A DNA stretch of 64,000 nucleotides from Bin87 sp965207585 (GCA_965207585.1 CBDBMT010000003.1:868001-932000), one strand, 5' to 3'. Counted from the stretch's first letter, positions 51,472 to 59,185 are shown. Notes: generated by a model not told the origin, from the letters alone. Numbers and translations are program-made.

Positions 51472-51797
51472 ACGAGGGAGGCGCGCCGGCCCAACGTGAC
51501 GCCGTGGGGCAGCACGATGGCGGCCTTCAGGTTCCGAAACAGCAGGAACCGGCTCATCGACACGTCCACCTGCACGGCGTACTCCGCGATGCCCGGCGCA
51601 AGGTAGAGCGTGATGTCGTCCTGGCTGGCGGGGTCGTAAGACTCCAGGCTGCGGCGACGGCGCACGTTGGTATCGACCGATACCTCGACGGACTCGCCGC
51701 TTCAACCCTTCCAGCAGATCAGGTCAACGACGGCCTGGCCGCCCTTGTTGCGGATGAACTGGGCAGCTTCCGGTGTTATTTCAAGCTGTGCGGGCAT
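51468..51797 (-). CDS. Candidate selenoprotein with in-frame UGA (HesB/'CC/Se motif'-like)
   Basis: From the ATG at 51797 the frame gives MPAQLEITPEAAQFIRNKGG then QAVVDLICWKG, an in-frame TGA at 51702-51704 (codon 32), and continues SGESVEVSVDTN, then SLESYDPASQDDITLYLAPG and AEYAVQVDVSMSRFLLFRNL to a TAG at 51468. If TGA is selenocysteine the protein is 109 residues with a C-x-x-x-U motif. It resembles small HesB-like proteins where Cys or Sec sits in this place. A SECIS-like hairpin follows the TGA. It starts 12 bases after a hicA gene. Confidence 0.75.
51669..51684 (-). promoter_or_regulatory. Bacterial SECIS-like hairpin
   Basis: On the coding strand GGTATC, loop GGTC, GATACC forms a perfect 6-bp stem with a 4-base loop. 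The loop starts 23 bases after the in-frame TGA. The E. coli fdhF SECIS also presents a GGUC apical loop, 18 bases after its UGA. This fits the published bacterial SECIS spacing and the requirement for G early in the loop, recognised by SelB. Confidence 0.7.
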
Positions 51798-51809
51798 GTT
51801 ATCCACTCA

Positions 51810-52097
51810 TCAGTCCAGGGGCTGGCCGTCCCACGGCGCGTCGGGGTCGAGATACCGGCGGGGGATATCGCCCCGCAAGGCGGCGCGAAACTCCTCGGCG
51901 CTGTTCATCTTCAGCTGCACGATGGCAATTTCTCCCATCAAATCCGCGTCCACTTCTTTATCTCCATGCGACACCTTTGTCCGTAGGTTCAGCCAAGCAT
52001 GGATGAAGTATGCATGATCCCGGTTACTTTGTGTAAAACCCATCCTCCGTAGCAATCGATGCAACTGTCTGGTTTTGACGTTGGCTATCCTGACCAT
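51810..52097 (-). CDS. HicA-like toxin, third module
   Basis: The 95-residue homologue of the toxins at 32680 and 33330: MVRIANVKTRQLHRLLRRMG, the conserved His in NRDHAYFIHAWL, then KVSHGDKEVDADLMGEIAIV. The C-terminus (SAEEFRAALRGDIPRRYLDP) keeps the extra segment. It lies 3 bases after hicB and is followed by the selenoprotein candidate. Confidence 0.75.
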   Translation of the reverse strand: MVRIANVKTRQLHRLLRRMGFTQSNRDHAYFIHAWLNLRTKVSHGDKEVDADLMGEIAIVQLKMNSAEEFRAALRGDIPRRYLDPDAPWDGQPLD

Positions 52098-52100
52098 AAA

Positions 52101-52391
52101 TCAGGCGGGTATTCGATTGCGTGCCGGGACGACCTGCTTCACCCAACAGGAGGTCCCATTCTCGGCCAATTCCTCCATCAGCCTGCTGATCGCCGCCTGT
52201 GCCGCTTGTCCAGTTTTGAACCTTTCCGGCTTATGATCCAGATAGATTGCCATGCTGTCCGCAACGTCAACTAGGGCCTCATCTTCCGTATCCCCTTGCC
52301 CATGGGCATGATCGATGGCCGGACAGATTGCAGCGTAGCAAATCGATCCGTCGGACAAGGTTCCGCGCCAGACGACAACTTCGTATTCCAT
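52101..52391 (-). CDS. HicB-like antitoxin, third module
   Basis: The 96-residue HicB-like protein starts MEYEVVVWRGTLSDGSICYA, then GQGDTEDEALVDVADSMAIY. It has the same order (hicB then hicA) as the tandem modules at 32-33 kb but is clearly diverged. GTGGAG precedes the ATG. Confidence 0.72.
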   Translation of the reverse strand: MEYEVVVWRGTLSDGSICYAAICPAIDHAHGQGDTEDEALVDVADSMAIYLDHKPERFKTGQAAQAAISRLMEELAENGTSCWVKQVVPARNRIPA

Positions 52392-52420
52392 GACACTTCG
52401 CTCCACGTGAATAAGAGAAA

Positions 52421-53035
52421 TTATACCGTGAGCTGCGATGTTGCGGCCAACAGCAAGGTGTTGCGCGCTTCAATCGACGCGGGGTGCACCAGTGAACCCT
52501 TGCCCAGCATCCGGACCACATTCCTGGTGAGGAACATGGCCATGGCGGCGGGGAGATCGTTTTCGGCCAGTTCCTTCAACTCGCCCTGCCAGGGGTAGCG
52601 CTTGACCTTCACCGGGTCCAGCTTGTCGGCGAGGAATACGATATGGGCGATGGCGTCGCCGCCGGCGGGGTCGCCAACGGTGTGCCAGTAGACGGCGTTG
52701 TACAGCTGCGGATGGCCAAGCCCGTCCTCGCGCTTGAGCAGCTCGGCGCCCACCATGCCGTGGAGGATGGCCGGGTTGTGCCGCTCGAACTCGGTGACCG
52801 GAGGCAGGTCATACTCCTCCATGCGGAGGAGGTTCTCCAGGCCGGAGAAGTGCTTGGTGGCGTCGTGGGCCAGGCCCGTCAGGCCGACGGCCTCTACGTC
52901 CTGCCCGTGTCGCTCCGCCAGGTCGCGGGCGATCTGCTCCACCCGCTGGCAGTGTTCCTGGAGCCCGGGCGGGAGGCGGCGGATCCGGCGTCGGATCCGG
53001 TCATGCACGCGGCCGGAGATTTCGATGGTGGTCAT
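52421..53035 (-). CDS. YqeK-like HD-domain hydrolase
   Basis: The 204-residue HD-superfamily enzyme has LQEHCQRVEQIARDLAERHG, the HD pair in GLAHDATKHFSG (about residues 63-74), ILHGMVGAELLKRE and a Lys/Asp segment VFLADKLDPVKVKRYP. This fits the YqeK group, which hydrolyses diadenosine tetraphosphate symmetrically. GAGG precedes the ATG at 53035. Its 5' neighbour encodes a HEPN-like protein, then a HIT protein, also nucleotide-related. Confidence 0.8.
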   Translation of the reverse strand: MTTIEISGRVHDRIRRRIRRLPPGLQEHCQRVEQIARDLAERHGQDVEAVGLTGLAHDATKHFSGLENLLRMEEYDLPPVTEFERHNPAILHGMVGAELLKREDGLGHPQLYNAVYWHTVGDPAGGDAIAHIVFLADKLDPVKVKRYPWQGELKELAENDLPAAMAMFLTRNVVRMLGKGSLVHPASIEARNTLLLAATSQLTV

Positions 53036-53075
53036 TGCTAACCTCTTCAGGCGGGAGCGGAGTTCAGGCCCGGGG

Positions 53076-53462
53076 TCAACGTCCCGCCAGGATTTCAGCG
53101 TCCCGGACATACTCTATCGTTTCACGGATCAGCAACTCCGTATCCGCGATGGGTTCGCACCACCCGGTATAGAAGCAATCGCCATGCAGCGCCGCCTGAC
53201 GTGAAAAGTATCGGTCGCGCAGGCTGTGAAACGCGGGGTCGGCGGCGGCCAAGGTGCGCAATCCCCTGGTGGTATCAGGCGACCGGGGCGGCAGTGTGCC
53301 GGTGAGATCCAGGAGCAGGGCGTCGGTGGCCCGCTTGGCTGCGCACCATGCTTTCTCCGCAGCATCCCTGATGTCTCCCGCTGCCAGCCGTTCCAGCGCA
53401 GCGGCGTGCATCTCCCGGGCGTCGGCGAACACGACGGCGGCGTCAATCGTTGGTGTGGTCAT
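53076..53462 (-). CDS. PaREP1/HEPN-like protein
   Basis: A 128-residue helical protein with AALERLAAGDIRDAAEKAWC AAKRATDALLLDLTG-type helices (about residues 17-50), resembling the modules at 23-24 kb. HEPN-type motif residues are not clear. It lies between the HIT and YqeK-like genes, 12 and 40 bases away, and so may be part of that operon. Confidence 0.6.
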   Translation of the reverse strand: MTTPTIDAAVVFADAREMHAAALERLAAGDIRDAAEKAWCAAKRATDALLLDLTGTLPPRSPDTTRGLRTLAAADPAFHSLRDRYFSRQAALHGDCFYTGWCEPIADTELLIRETIEYVRDAEILAGR

Positions 53463-53474
53463 GGGGTGGTCACC

Positions 53475-53831
53475 TTATCCCATCTCGCCCAACCCGCGGC
53501 CGCCCAGCAGGTGCATGTGGGGCCAGGCGATGGTCTGTCCGGCGTCCTCGCCGTTGTTGACCACCAGGCGGTACCCGCTGATGGTCACGCCCTCGCGCCG
53601 CGCCATCTCGGCGGCCACCACGAACAGGTGACCCATGGTGGCCTCCATGGCGGGGCTGATGTAATCGAGCCCGTTGATGGGCATGTTGGGGATGAGCAGC
53701 AGGTGCACCGGCGCCTTGGGGTTGATGTCGCGCACCACGAAGCAACGTTCATCCCGGTAGATCACGTCGGGATGCAGCGGGTCGCGGGCCATGGCGGCGA
53801 AGGGCGAACTGCGGGCGGGGGTCATGGTCAT
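53475..53831 (-). CDS. HIT-family protein
   Basis: A 118-residue HIT-fold protein: DVIYRDERCFVVRDINPKAP, VHLLLIPNMPINGL, YRLVVNNGEDAGQTI and WPHMHLLGGRGLGEMG. The histidine triad HxHxH is reduced to WxHxH; the middle (nucleophile) His remains. HIT proteins hydrolyse purine nucleoside phosphoramidates or dinucleotides. The ATG at 53831 follows AAGGAG by 7 bases. Confidence 0.82.
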   Translation of the reverse strand: MTMTPARSSPFAAMARDPLHPDVIYRDERCFVVRDINPKAPVHLLLIPNMPINGLDYISPAMEATMGHLFVVAAEMARREGVTISGYRLVVNNGEDAGQTIAWPHMHLLGGRGLGEMG

Positions 53832-53995
53832 GGGGGTGTTACTCCTTAAGTCTGTATCTGCACTGCTTCGATTTCTTGGAATGCAACTTCCTCGCGGTCG
53901 TGGACGCTGTCGCAGGAACCAACGAAGGCCATCTCCCGGACTACGGGGCGACAATGGACTGCGGCGGCATTTTACCAAAACACCCACGTTTCTTC

Positions 53996-54001
53996 TATAA
54001 T
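53996..54001 (+). promoter_or_regulatory. Possible -10 box for the Nudix/ADP-ribosylglycohydrolase cluster
   Basis: TATAAT at 53996-54001, with TTTACC at 53971-53976 as a weak -35, spacing 19. It lies 63 bases before the first Nudix gene in a locally AT-rich gap. Confidence 0.45.
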
Positions 54002-54064
54002 GCGGCCACGGATCACAGATGATGTGAAGATCCAGAACATTCTGAAAAGTGTTAGGAAGTCAAG

Positions 54065-54871
54065 ATGAGAGATGTAGCATTCTGTCTGGTGGAGAATGAA
54101 AAAGGCGAAGTGCTATTCGTGCAGCGTGCCTACGGGAAACGGAAGGGCAAGTGGTCTCTGCCGGGTGGCCTGGTTGACCGCGGCGAGAGCAGCCGCCACG
54201 CAGCCTACAGGGAAACCAAGGAGGAGACCGGCATCATCGTAAAGATCACCCACCGACTGTTCACCGGGAACAACAATCCCGTTAAGGTGTTCATTGGTCA
54301 ACCAGTAGGAGGTCGCCTGCGGTTCCAGTGCAAGGAGTGCCTGGACGTTCGCTGGCGCCGTCCCGACCGTGTCAAGCCCGATGATCTGGCATTCGGCGGC
54401 GACCGCAAGGCGCTGCGCCTGTGGGCGGAGATCAAAAGCGGCAAAGCCCAGCCAGAGAAGGATTACACATCGCAAACGGGCCGGCGGGGCTCTGGCAACA
54501 CTCCCAGCCGCAAGCGGGAGCGTGCCACCGCCCTGGTGGTCAGGGACGGCAAATATCTCGTCGTTCGGGACAAAGGGCGCGAAAGATATTCCCTGCCCGG
54601 GGGCGGTATGGAACAAGGAGAAGCGGCCCTCACCGCTGCGTGCAGGGAAGTGAGCGAAGAGCTGGGGCTGAAGGCTTACAAAGCCGAGCGGCTTTTCGAC
54701 TACGAAAGCAAAGAAAGTTTCAACAGCCACAAAGTGGTTCTGGTCTTCGCTGGCGGCGAACCCAAGATCAACGACCGGGAGCTGGAATCCTTCCGGTGGT
54801 GGGACGGCAGCGAGCGCCTGCCGCTATTCCCCCACGTCACCAGCATCATTTCTCGATATGAAACAGGCTGA
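54065..54871 (+). CDS. Double Nudix-domain hydrolase
   Basis: A 268-residue protein with two Nudix domains. The first has the Nudix box GGLVDRGESSRHAAYRETKE ETG (about residues 36-58), the second GGGMEQGEAALTAACREVSE ELG (about residues 178-200). All box Glu residues are present in both. Nudix enzymes cleave nucleoside diphosphates linked to another moiety, such as ADP-ribose or NADH. The first domain is a close paralogue of the protein at 57394. It heads a run of four plus-strand genes. Confidence 0.88.
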   Translation: MRDVAFCLVENEKGEVLFVQRAYGKRKGKWSLPGGLVDRGESSRHAAYRETKEETGIIVKITHRLFTGNNNPVKVFIGQPVGGRLRFQCKECLDVRWRRPDRVKPDDLAFGGDRKALRLWAEIKSGKAQPEKDYTSQTGRRGSGNTPSRKRERATALVVRDGKYLVVRDKGRERYSLPGGGMEQGEAALTAACREVSEELGLKAYKAERLFDYESKESFNSHKVVLVFAGGEPKINDRELESFRWWDGSERLPLFPHVTSIISRYETG

Positions 54872-54933
54872 CCACGATAAGGACGATGATCGGGCTGTCC
54901 TGCCACACATGACGTTACGGGAGATAAGCGAAC

Positions 54934-55092
54934 ATGGAAATGATAATTTTCTGCATAGTTTGGGCAATCATCGTCGTGGGCGTCTTCGCGGATAGACGCG
55001 AGAATTTGTTTGGGCGGCGCAGGACCCTAATAATCGGTGCGTCCATCATCGCCGGCGCGATCCTGGTGGCCAGCGACAAAGTGGCGTTCTGA
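54934..55092 (+). CDS. 52-aa two-helix membrane protein
   Basis: A short gene: MEMIIFCIVWAIIVVGVFAD, a basic loop (RRENLFGRRR), then LIIGASIIAGAILVASDKVAF. Two membrane helices with a positive cytoplasmic loop are evident. GGGAG lies 10 bases before the ATG, and the kinase fusion starts 11 bases after its stop, so it is probably part of the cluster. No family recognised. Confidence 0.65.
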   Translation: MEMIIFCIVWAIIVVGVFADRRENLFGRRRTLIIGASIIAGAILVASDKVAF

Positions 55093-55103
55093 CGGAGTGT
55101 GCA

Positions 55104-57365
55104 ATGGTTTCGCCAGCCAACCGCCGTTTTCATGATGAGACCGGCAAACGTATCACGCCGGGCCGCAAATTGGGTGAAGGCGGCGAGGGCTCGGTGTTCC
55201 TGATAGATGGTCACCCAGGCTCAGTGATGAAGATCTGGCATCCTGGTAGAACGCCAGAGGAAGCCGACGCCACGCTCAACCACCTGGTCCGCAACCCGGT
55301 ACGGCCTGATCTGGGGGCGTCGTGGCACGTCACCTGGCCCCAGCATCTGGTCAGAGAGAACGGCATTACCGTGGGCTACACCATGCCGATCCTGGACCCC
55401 GGCCAGTCTTGGGAACCCATCGTCGAATACTACAACCGACGTGCCGCCCAGAGCACCGAACAGGATCAAGGCCGTGAACTCCGCATCGACGACCGTGTCC
55501 GCATGGCCCGCAACCTCGCCCTGGGCTTCCGCGCCGTCCATGAGGCCGGCTACGTTATCGGCGACGTGAACGAGAAGAATGTTGAGGTAAATCGGCAGAA
55601 CGACATCGCCATGGTGGATTGCGACTCCTACGGGTTCACGGACCCCAGAACAGACCGGACGTTCTCCAATCGCATGGGGCGCCCCGAGTTCCAGGCTCCG
55701 GAAGCTCAAAGCGACTATGCCAACCGCACCCAGAACCACGACCGATTCGGCCTGGCCGTGGTCATTTTCCACCTGCTCACGGGCTACCATCCCTACACCG
55801 CTACGAACCAGCCGGACTATCCCCAGCCAGGGGACCGTATCAAAGCCTGGCTGTTTCCGCCGGCCAGGCGCGGCGTGAGCGCCCCGGAGCCTTATCACGC
55901 GGTTTGGAACGCGCTGACCCCCCAGCAGCAGGAACTGTTCCGCCGCTGCTTCGACCATAGGTTTCACGGTCAGCCGCGACCCACACCGCAGGCGTGGGTT
56001 GAGGCGTTGCTGGAGATGCCGGAGGAGGTCAGACCACCAACCGCGCCGCACCGGCGGCTCCCGGCTCCGCGGACCGCACATCAACCGCCGTCGCTTCCCG
56101 ACATAGAGCGAAGGTGCCCGCGCTGCAAGAGCCATAACGCTCGATTGCGTCGCGACTGGCACCAGCGTACCAACGCGCTGCGGTGCCGGAGTTGCAATGA
56201 AGTGTTCGGCATAACCGCCATCAAAAGATGCCCCAATTGCGGCAGTCAGGAAGCCCGGCTGCGCCGTGACTGGCATTTTCGGGGGCGACCCTTCCGGTGT
56301 CTCAAGTGCAATGGCGTCTTCGGTGGCGCCGATCAGTTATTGCCCGTTGCCCCGCCGGTCGGGCCGACGCCGAACCTGGTGCGTTACCTGTCCTCGGCTA
56401 TTGCGGCCGGCTGCGGCACCAGGCAGTCGATGGACCGGGCACGCGGGGTAATGCTGGGAGTGGTTGTCGGCAACCTGTTGGGCTTGCCCATAGAAGGCCG
56501 CTCCAGGCGAAGAATAAAAGAATTGCATCCCCACGGAGTAACTGAAATCAGACCGGGAGAGATGGCAAAACCCATGGACGACGATCCGGCTCAATCGGTG
56601 GAGTTGGCCGAGGCTCTGCTGGAAGGCGGCAATTTAGCGGAACGATTCGCCGCTCGGCTGATTGCCTGGCGTCGGCTCAACGGTCGCGGTATGGGACGAA
56701 CCACCAGGCAGTCTATCGCCCAGTTGGAGGATCGCGTTCCTCCTCCGGTAGCTGCCTATGCTGTCTTCCGTGCCAGGGGCGAGGATGCCCCCAACGGCGG
56801 CATCATGCGATGCGCTCCAGTGGCCATTGCTCGTAGGTGCCAACCCGATTTGCTGGTACGGGACACGGCGGACTCCTGCGCGGTCTCGCACTACGCTCCG
56901 GCCAGCCAATGGTCATGCGTCATCGTCAACGCGGCAACGGCAATACTGTTGAATGGTGGCGTTCCCGACTTGAAACAACTGCTGGCGGCAGCCCGTGCCG
57001 ACGGGTGCCCTGACCTGGTGGCGGAAGCCAAAGCGGCCGGCGTTCCGACCCGCTTCCTGGAGAACGCGGCTCGCGGACGGACGTCGCCGTCAGACACGGA
57101 CTGGATGCGCGGCAACCGAGGGCCCAACGGACACACCATATTGACCATGCAAGCGGGACTGTGGGCGGCCACCACGCCCCTCAACTTCGAGGACGCCCTG
57201 GTGGTGCTGGTCAATGCCGGCGGCGACACCGACACCAACGGCGCGTTGGCCGGAGCCATGCTGGGAGCACGCTATGGCGCGTCGGCCATACCGCTGCGCT
57301 GGATCAACCACGTAAGGGAGCGGGAACGGCTGATCGACCTTGCGGAAAGACTGGCCGGGTTGTGA
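55104..57365 (+). CDS. Fusion of YegI-like kinase, two zinc ribbons and ADP-ribosylglycohydrolase
   Basis: The 753-residue protein has three parts. Residues ~15-320 form a kinase of YegI type: glycine loop LGEGGEGSVFLI, catalytic loop VIGDVNEKNVEV (Asp ~154) and metal segment MVDCDSYGF. Two zinc ribbons follow, CPRC...CRSC (338-366) and CPNC...CLKC (376-404). Residues ~443-753 are a DraG/ARH-type ADP-ribosylglycohydrolase with metal motifs PMDDDPAQSVELAEAL and VNAGGDTDTNGALAGAMLGA. It could phosphorylate proteins and remove ADP-ribose in one polypeptide. Confidence 0.85.
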   Translation: MVSPANRRFHDETGKRITPGRKLGEGGEGSVFLIDGHPGSVMKIWHPGRTPEEADATLNHLVRNPVRPDLGASWHVTWPQHLVRENGITVGYTMPILDPGQSWEPIVEYYNRRAAQSTEQDQGRELRIDDRVRMARNLALGFRAVHEAGYVIGDVNEKNVEVNRQNDIAMVDCDSYGFTDPRTDRTFSNRMGRPEFQAPEAQSDYANRTQNHDRFGLAVVIFHLLTGYHPYTATNQPDYPQPGDRIKAWLFPPARRGVSAPEPYHAVWNALTPQQQELFRRCFDHRFHGQPRPTPQAWVEALLEMPEEVRPPTAPHRRLPAPRTAHQPPSLPDIERRCPRCKSHNARLRRDWHQRTNALRCRSCNEVFGITAIKRCPNCGSQEARLRRDWHFRGRPFRCLKCNGVFGGADQLLPVAPPVGPTPNLVRYLSSAIAAGCGTRQSMDRARGVMLGVVVGNLLGLPIEGRSRRRIKELHPHGVTEIRPGEMAKPMDDDPAQSVELAEALLEGGNLAERFAARLIAWRRLNGRGMGRTTRQSIAQLEDRVPPPVAAYAVFRARGEDAPNGGIMRCAPVAIARRCQPDLLVRDTADSCAVSHYAPASQWSCVIVNAATAILLNGGVPDLKQLLAAARADGCPDLVAEAKAAGVPTRFLENAARGRTSPSDTDWMRGNRGPNGHTILTMQAGLWAATTPLNFEDALVVLVNAGGDTDTNGALAGAMLGARYGASAIPLRWINHVRERERLIDLAERLAGL

Positions 57366-57393
57366 AAACGAGCGATGCTGTGGAGGTTTCCTA

Positions 57394-57900
57394 ATGCCCA
57401 GGAGAAGAGCGTTCTGTCTCGTTGAAAACAGCCGGGGAGAGGTCCTGTTGATACAACGTGGGTACGGCAAAGAGAAAGGCAAGTGGTCGCTGCCCGGCGG
57501 CTTTGTGGATCCGGGAGAAAGAAGCAAGCACGCCGCCTACCGAGAAACGAAGGAGGAAACCGGGTTGGTGGTGAAGGTCGTTTCCACCGTGATGGTGAAC
57601 AAATCCGGAACAGCCAAGGTCTTCGCAGGCCGCGTGCAGGGCGGTCAACTGAGATACCAGCGCCGGGAGTGTCTGGACGTGCGGTTCCGCGACCTGGCGC
57701 GGCTGAGAAGCGGCGAATTGGCCTTCGACAGCGACCGACGGGCGTTACAACGCTGGGCGGAACTGAAAGCCAAACACAGGGAACTCAAGAAGCGGCCACT
57801 GCCCGCCGGATGCCCGCGCTGCGGTAGTGCATCGGTACGGTTACGCCACGAGCCGCACAACAAGCCGTACCGGTGCCGGTCGTGCCGGAGAACCTTCTGA
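57394..57900 (+). CDS. Nudix hydrolase with C-terminal zinc ribbon
   Basis: A 168-residue protein: a Nudix domain with box GGFVDPGERSKHAAYRETKE ETG (about residues 36-58), closely matching the first domain at 54065, and a C-terminal zinc ribbon CPRC...CRSC whose spacing and Arg-rich core (VRLRHEP) match the two ribbons in the kinase fusion. The start follows GGAGG. The shared ribbon suggests a common docking partner or RNA. Confidence 0.85.
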   Translation: MPRRRAFCLVENSRGEVLLIQRGYGKEKGKWSLPGGFVDPGERSKHAAYRETKEETGLVVKVVSTVMVNKSGTAKVFAGRVQGGQLRYQRRECLDVRFRDLARLRSGELAFDSDRRALQRWAELKAKHRELKKRPLPAGCPRCGSASVRLRHEPHNKPYRCRSCRRTF

Positions 57901-57906
57901 CGCTGC

Positions 57907-59067
57907 TTACCCCGCCTCAATCTCCTGCAGGGCCACTTCCTTGTGGTCGTGGACGCTGCCGTAGGAGAGTTCCTGGACCTTGGCGCGGCGGGTGTAGAGT
58001 TGGAGGTTGTGCTCCATGGTGAAGCCGATGGCGCCGTGGCACTGGTGGCCCAGGGAGCAGACCCGCTGGTAGGCTCCGCTGCACCACGCCTTGGCGATGG
58101 CGACCTCGCGGCGGGCGGACTGGCCCTCGGCGAGAGCCCATGCCGCCTGGTAGGCCACGTGACGCGCGCCCTCAACGTCGGTGGCCATGTTGGAGCAGTG
58201 GTGCTGCACGGCCTGGAAACTGCCCACCGGCCGGCCGAACTGGGTGCGCTGCTTGACGTACTCGACGGTCATGTCGACCACGGCCTCGGCGCCGCCCACC
58301 ATCTGCACGCAGTGGGCCGCGGTGGCCCGGGCCAGGGCCCGTTCGATGACCGGCCAGCCCTCGCCCACGGAGCCGAGCACGGCGCCGGCGCCCACGGTCA
58401 CGTTGTTGAGGCGCACCTCACAGAGGCGCTCGTTGCCGATGGTGCTGACCTGCTCGATCTCCACGCCCGAGGCATTGGAAGAGACCAGGAACAGCGTGAT
58501 GCCCTGCTCGGGGTTCCGGCTTTCGCCGGAATGACTGGAAGAAATGGGCATGGTGCGGGCGGCAACGATCATAGTATCGGCGGCGTGGGCGTCGGGCACG
58601 AAGAGCTTGGTTCCGCTGATGCTGTAGCCGTCTCCCGACGCACTGGCTTGCGTCTCCACACCCCAGGCCTCGGTGGTGGCCGAGGGCTCGGTGAGGGCCA
58701 GGGTCAGGCGGACGGTGCCGGCGCAGACGCCGGTGAGGATGTCGCGCTTCTGGTCGTCGTTGCCGGCGTCCAGCACGGTGAGGCCGCCCAGGACGACGGT
58801 GGCGAAGAAGGGAGCCGGCAGCAGGGCGCGGCCCATCTCCTCCACCAGCACCGCCAGGTCCAGGAAGGAACCGCCGGTGCCGCCGTACTGCTCGGGGAAG
58901 GGGATGCCGGTCCAGCCCAGGTTGGCCACCTGCCGCCACAGGTCTTCGCTGAAGCCCTGGGGGTCGTCTTCCAGTTCACGCACCAGCGTGAGCGGGCATT
59001 CCTGCGCCAGGAATTCGCGCGCCGAGTTCTTCAGCATCTGCTGAATCTCGCTGAGTCCCATGTCCAT
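57907..59067 (-). CDS. Acyl-CoA dehydrogenase with repeat-encoded loop
   Basis: The 386-residue acyl-CoA dehydrogenase has MLKNSAREFLAQECPLTLVR, FPEQYGGTGGSFLDLAVLVE, LALTEPSATTEAWG and CHGAIGFTMEHNLQLYTRRA. It is close to the enzyme at 21684. Between AART and GITLFLV it has an extra SHSGESRNPEQ, the translated REP-like repeat at 58511-58537. The frame is intact. GGAGGG precedes the ATG at 59067. The substrate is unknown. Confidence 0.88.
   Translation of the reverse strand: MDMGLSEIQQMLKNSAREFLAQECPLTLVRELEDDPQGFSEDLWRQVANLGWTGIPFPEQYGGTGGSFLDLAVLVEEMGRALLPAPFFATVVLGGLTVLDAGNDDQKRDILTGVCAGTVRLTLALTEPSATTEAWGVETQASASGDGYSISGTKLFVPDAHAADTMIVAARTMPISSSHSGESRNPEQGITLFLVSSNASGVEIEQVSTIGNERLCEVRLNNVTVGAGAVLGSVGEGWPVIERALARATAAHCVQMVGGAEAVVDMTVEYVKQRTQFGRPVGSFQAVQHHCSNMATDVEGARHVAYQAAWALAEGQSARREVAIAKAWCSGAYQRVCSLGHQCHGAIGFTMEHNLQLYTRRAKVQELSYGSVHDHKEVALQEIEAG
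58511..58537. repeat. REP-like hairpin inside a coding region
   Basis: TTCCGGCTTTCGCCGGAA followed by TGAC, the same core as the repeats at 21256 and 21612. On the minus strand it encodes HSGESRNP in frame within the acyl-CoA dehydrogenase. Confidence 0.85.
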
Positions 59068-59155
59068 AAGTAGGCCCTCCGGGGCGGTGTCGGGGAAATC
59101 GCAGAGAGTATAGCGCACCGGGCCGGCAGCGGCAATTGCGGCGTGCGCCGCTGCG

Positions 59156-59185
59156 TTGCCGCCCGTCGTTGCCCCCGTGTAGAAT
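59156..59185 (+). promoter_or_regulatory. Promoter for the second GlcG-like gene
   Basis: TTGCCG at 59156-59161 and TAGAAT at 59180-59185 are separated by 18 bases and fit a housekeeping sigma promoter. The leader to the ATG at 59235 is about 43 bases. Confidence 0.45.

Noticed and set aside
51468..51665. A separate small gene starting at the GTG after the in-frame TGA
   Set aside because: It has no ribosome site and starts in the middle of a conserved-looking domain; continuous reading through the TGA with a SECIS-like hairpin explains it better.
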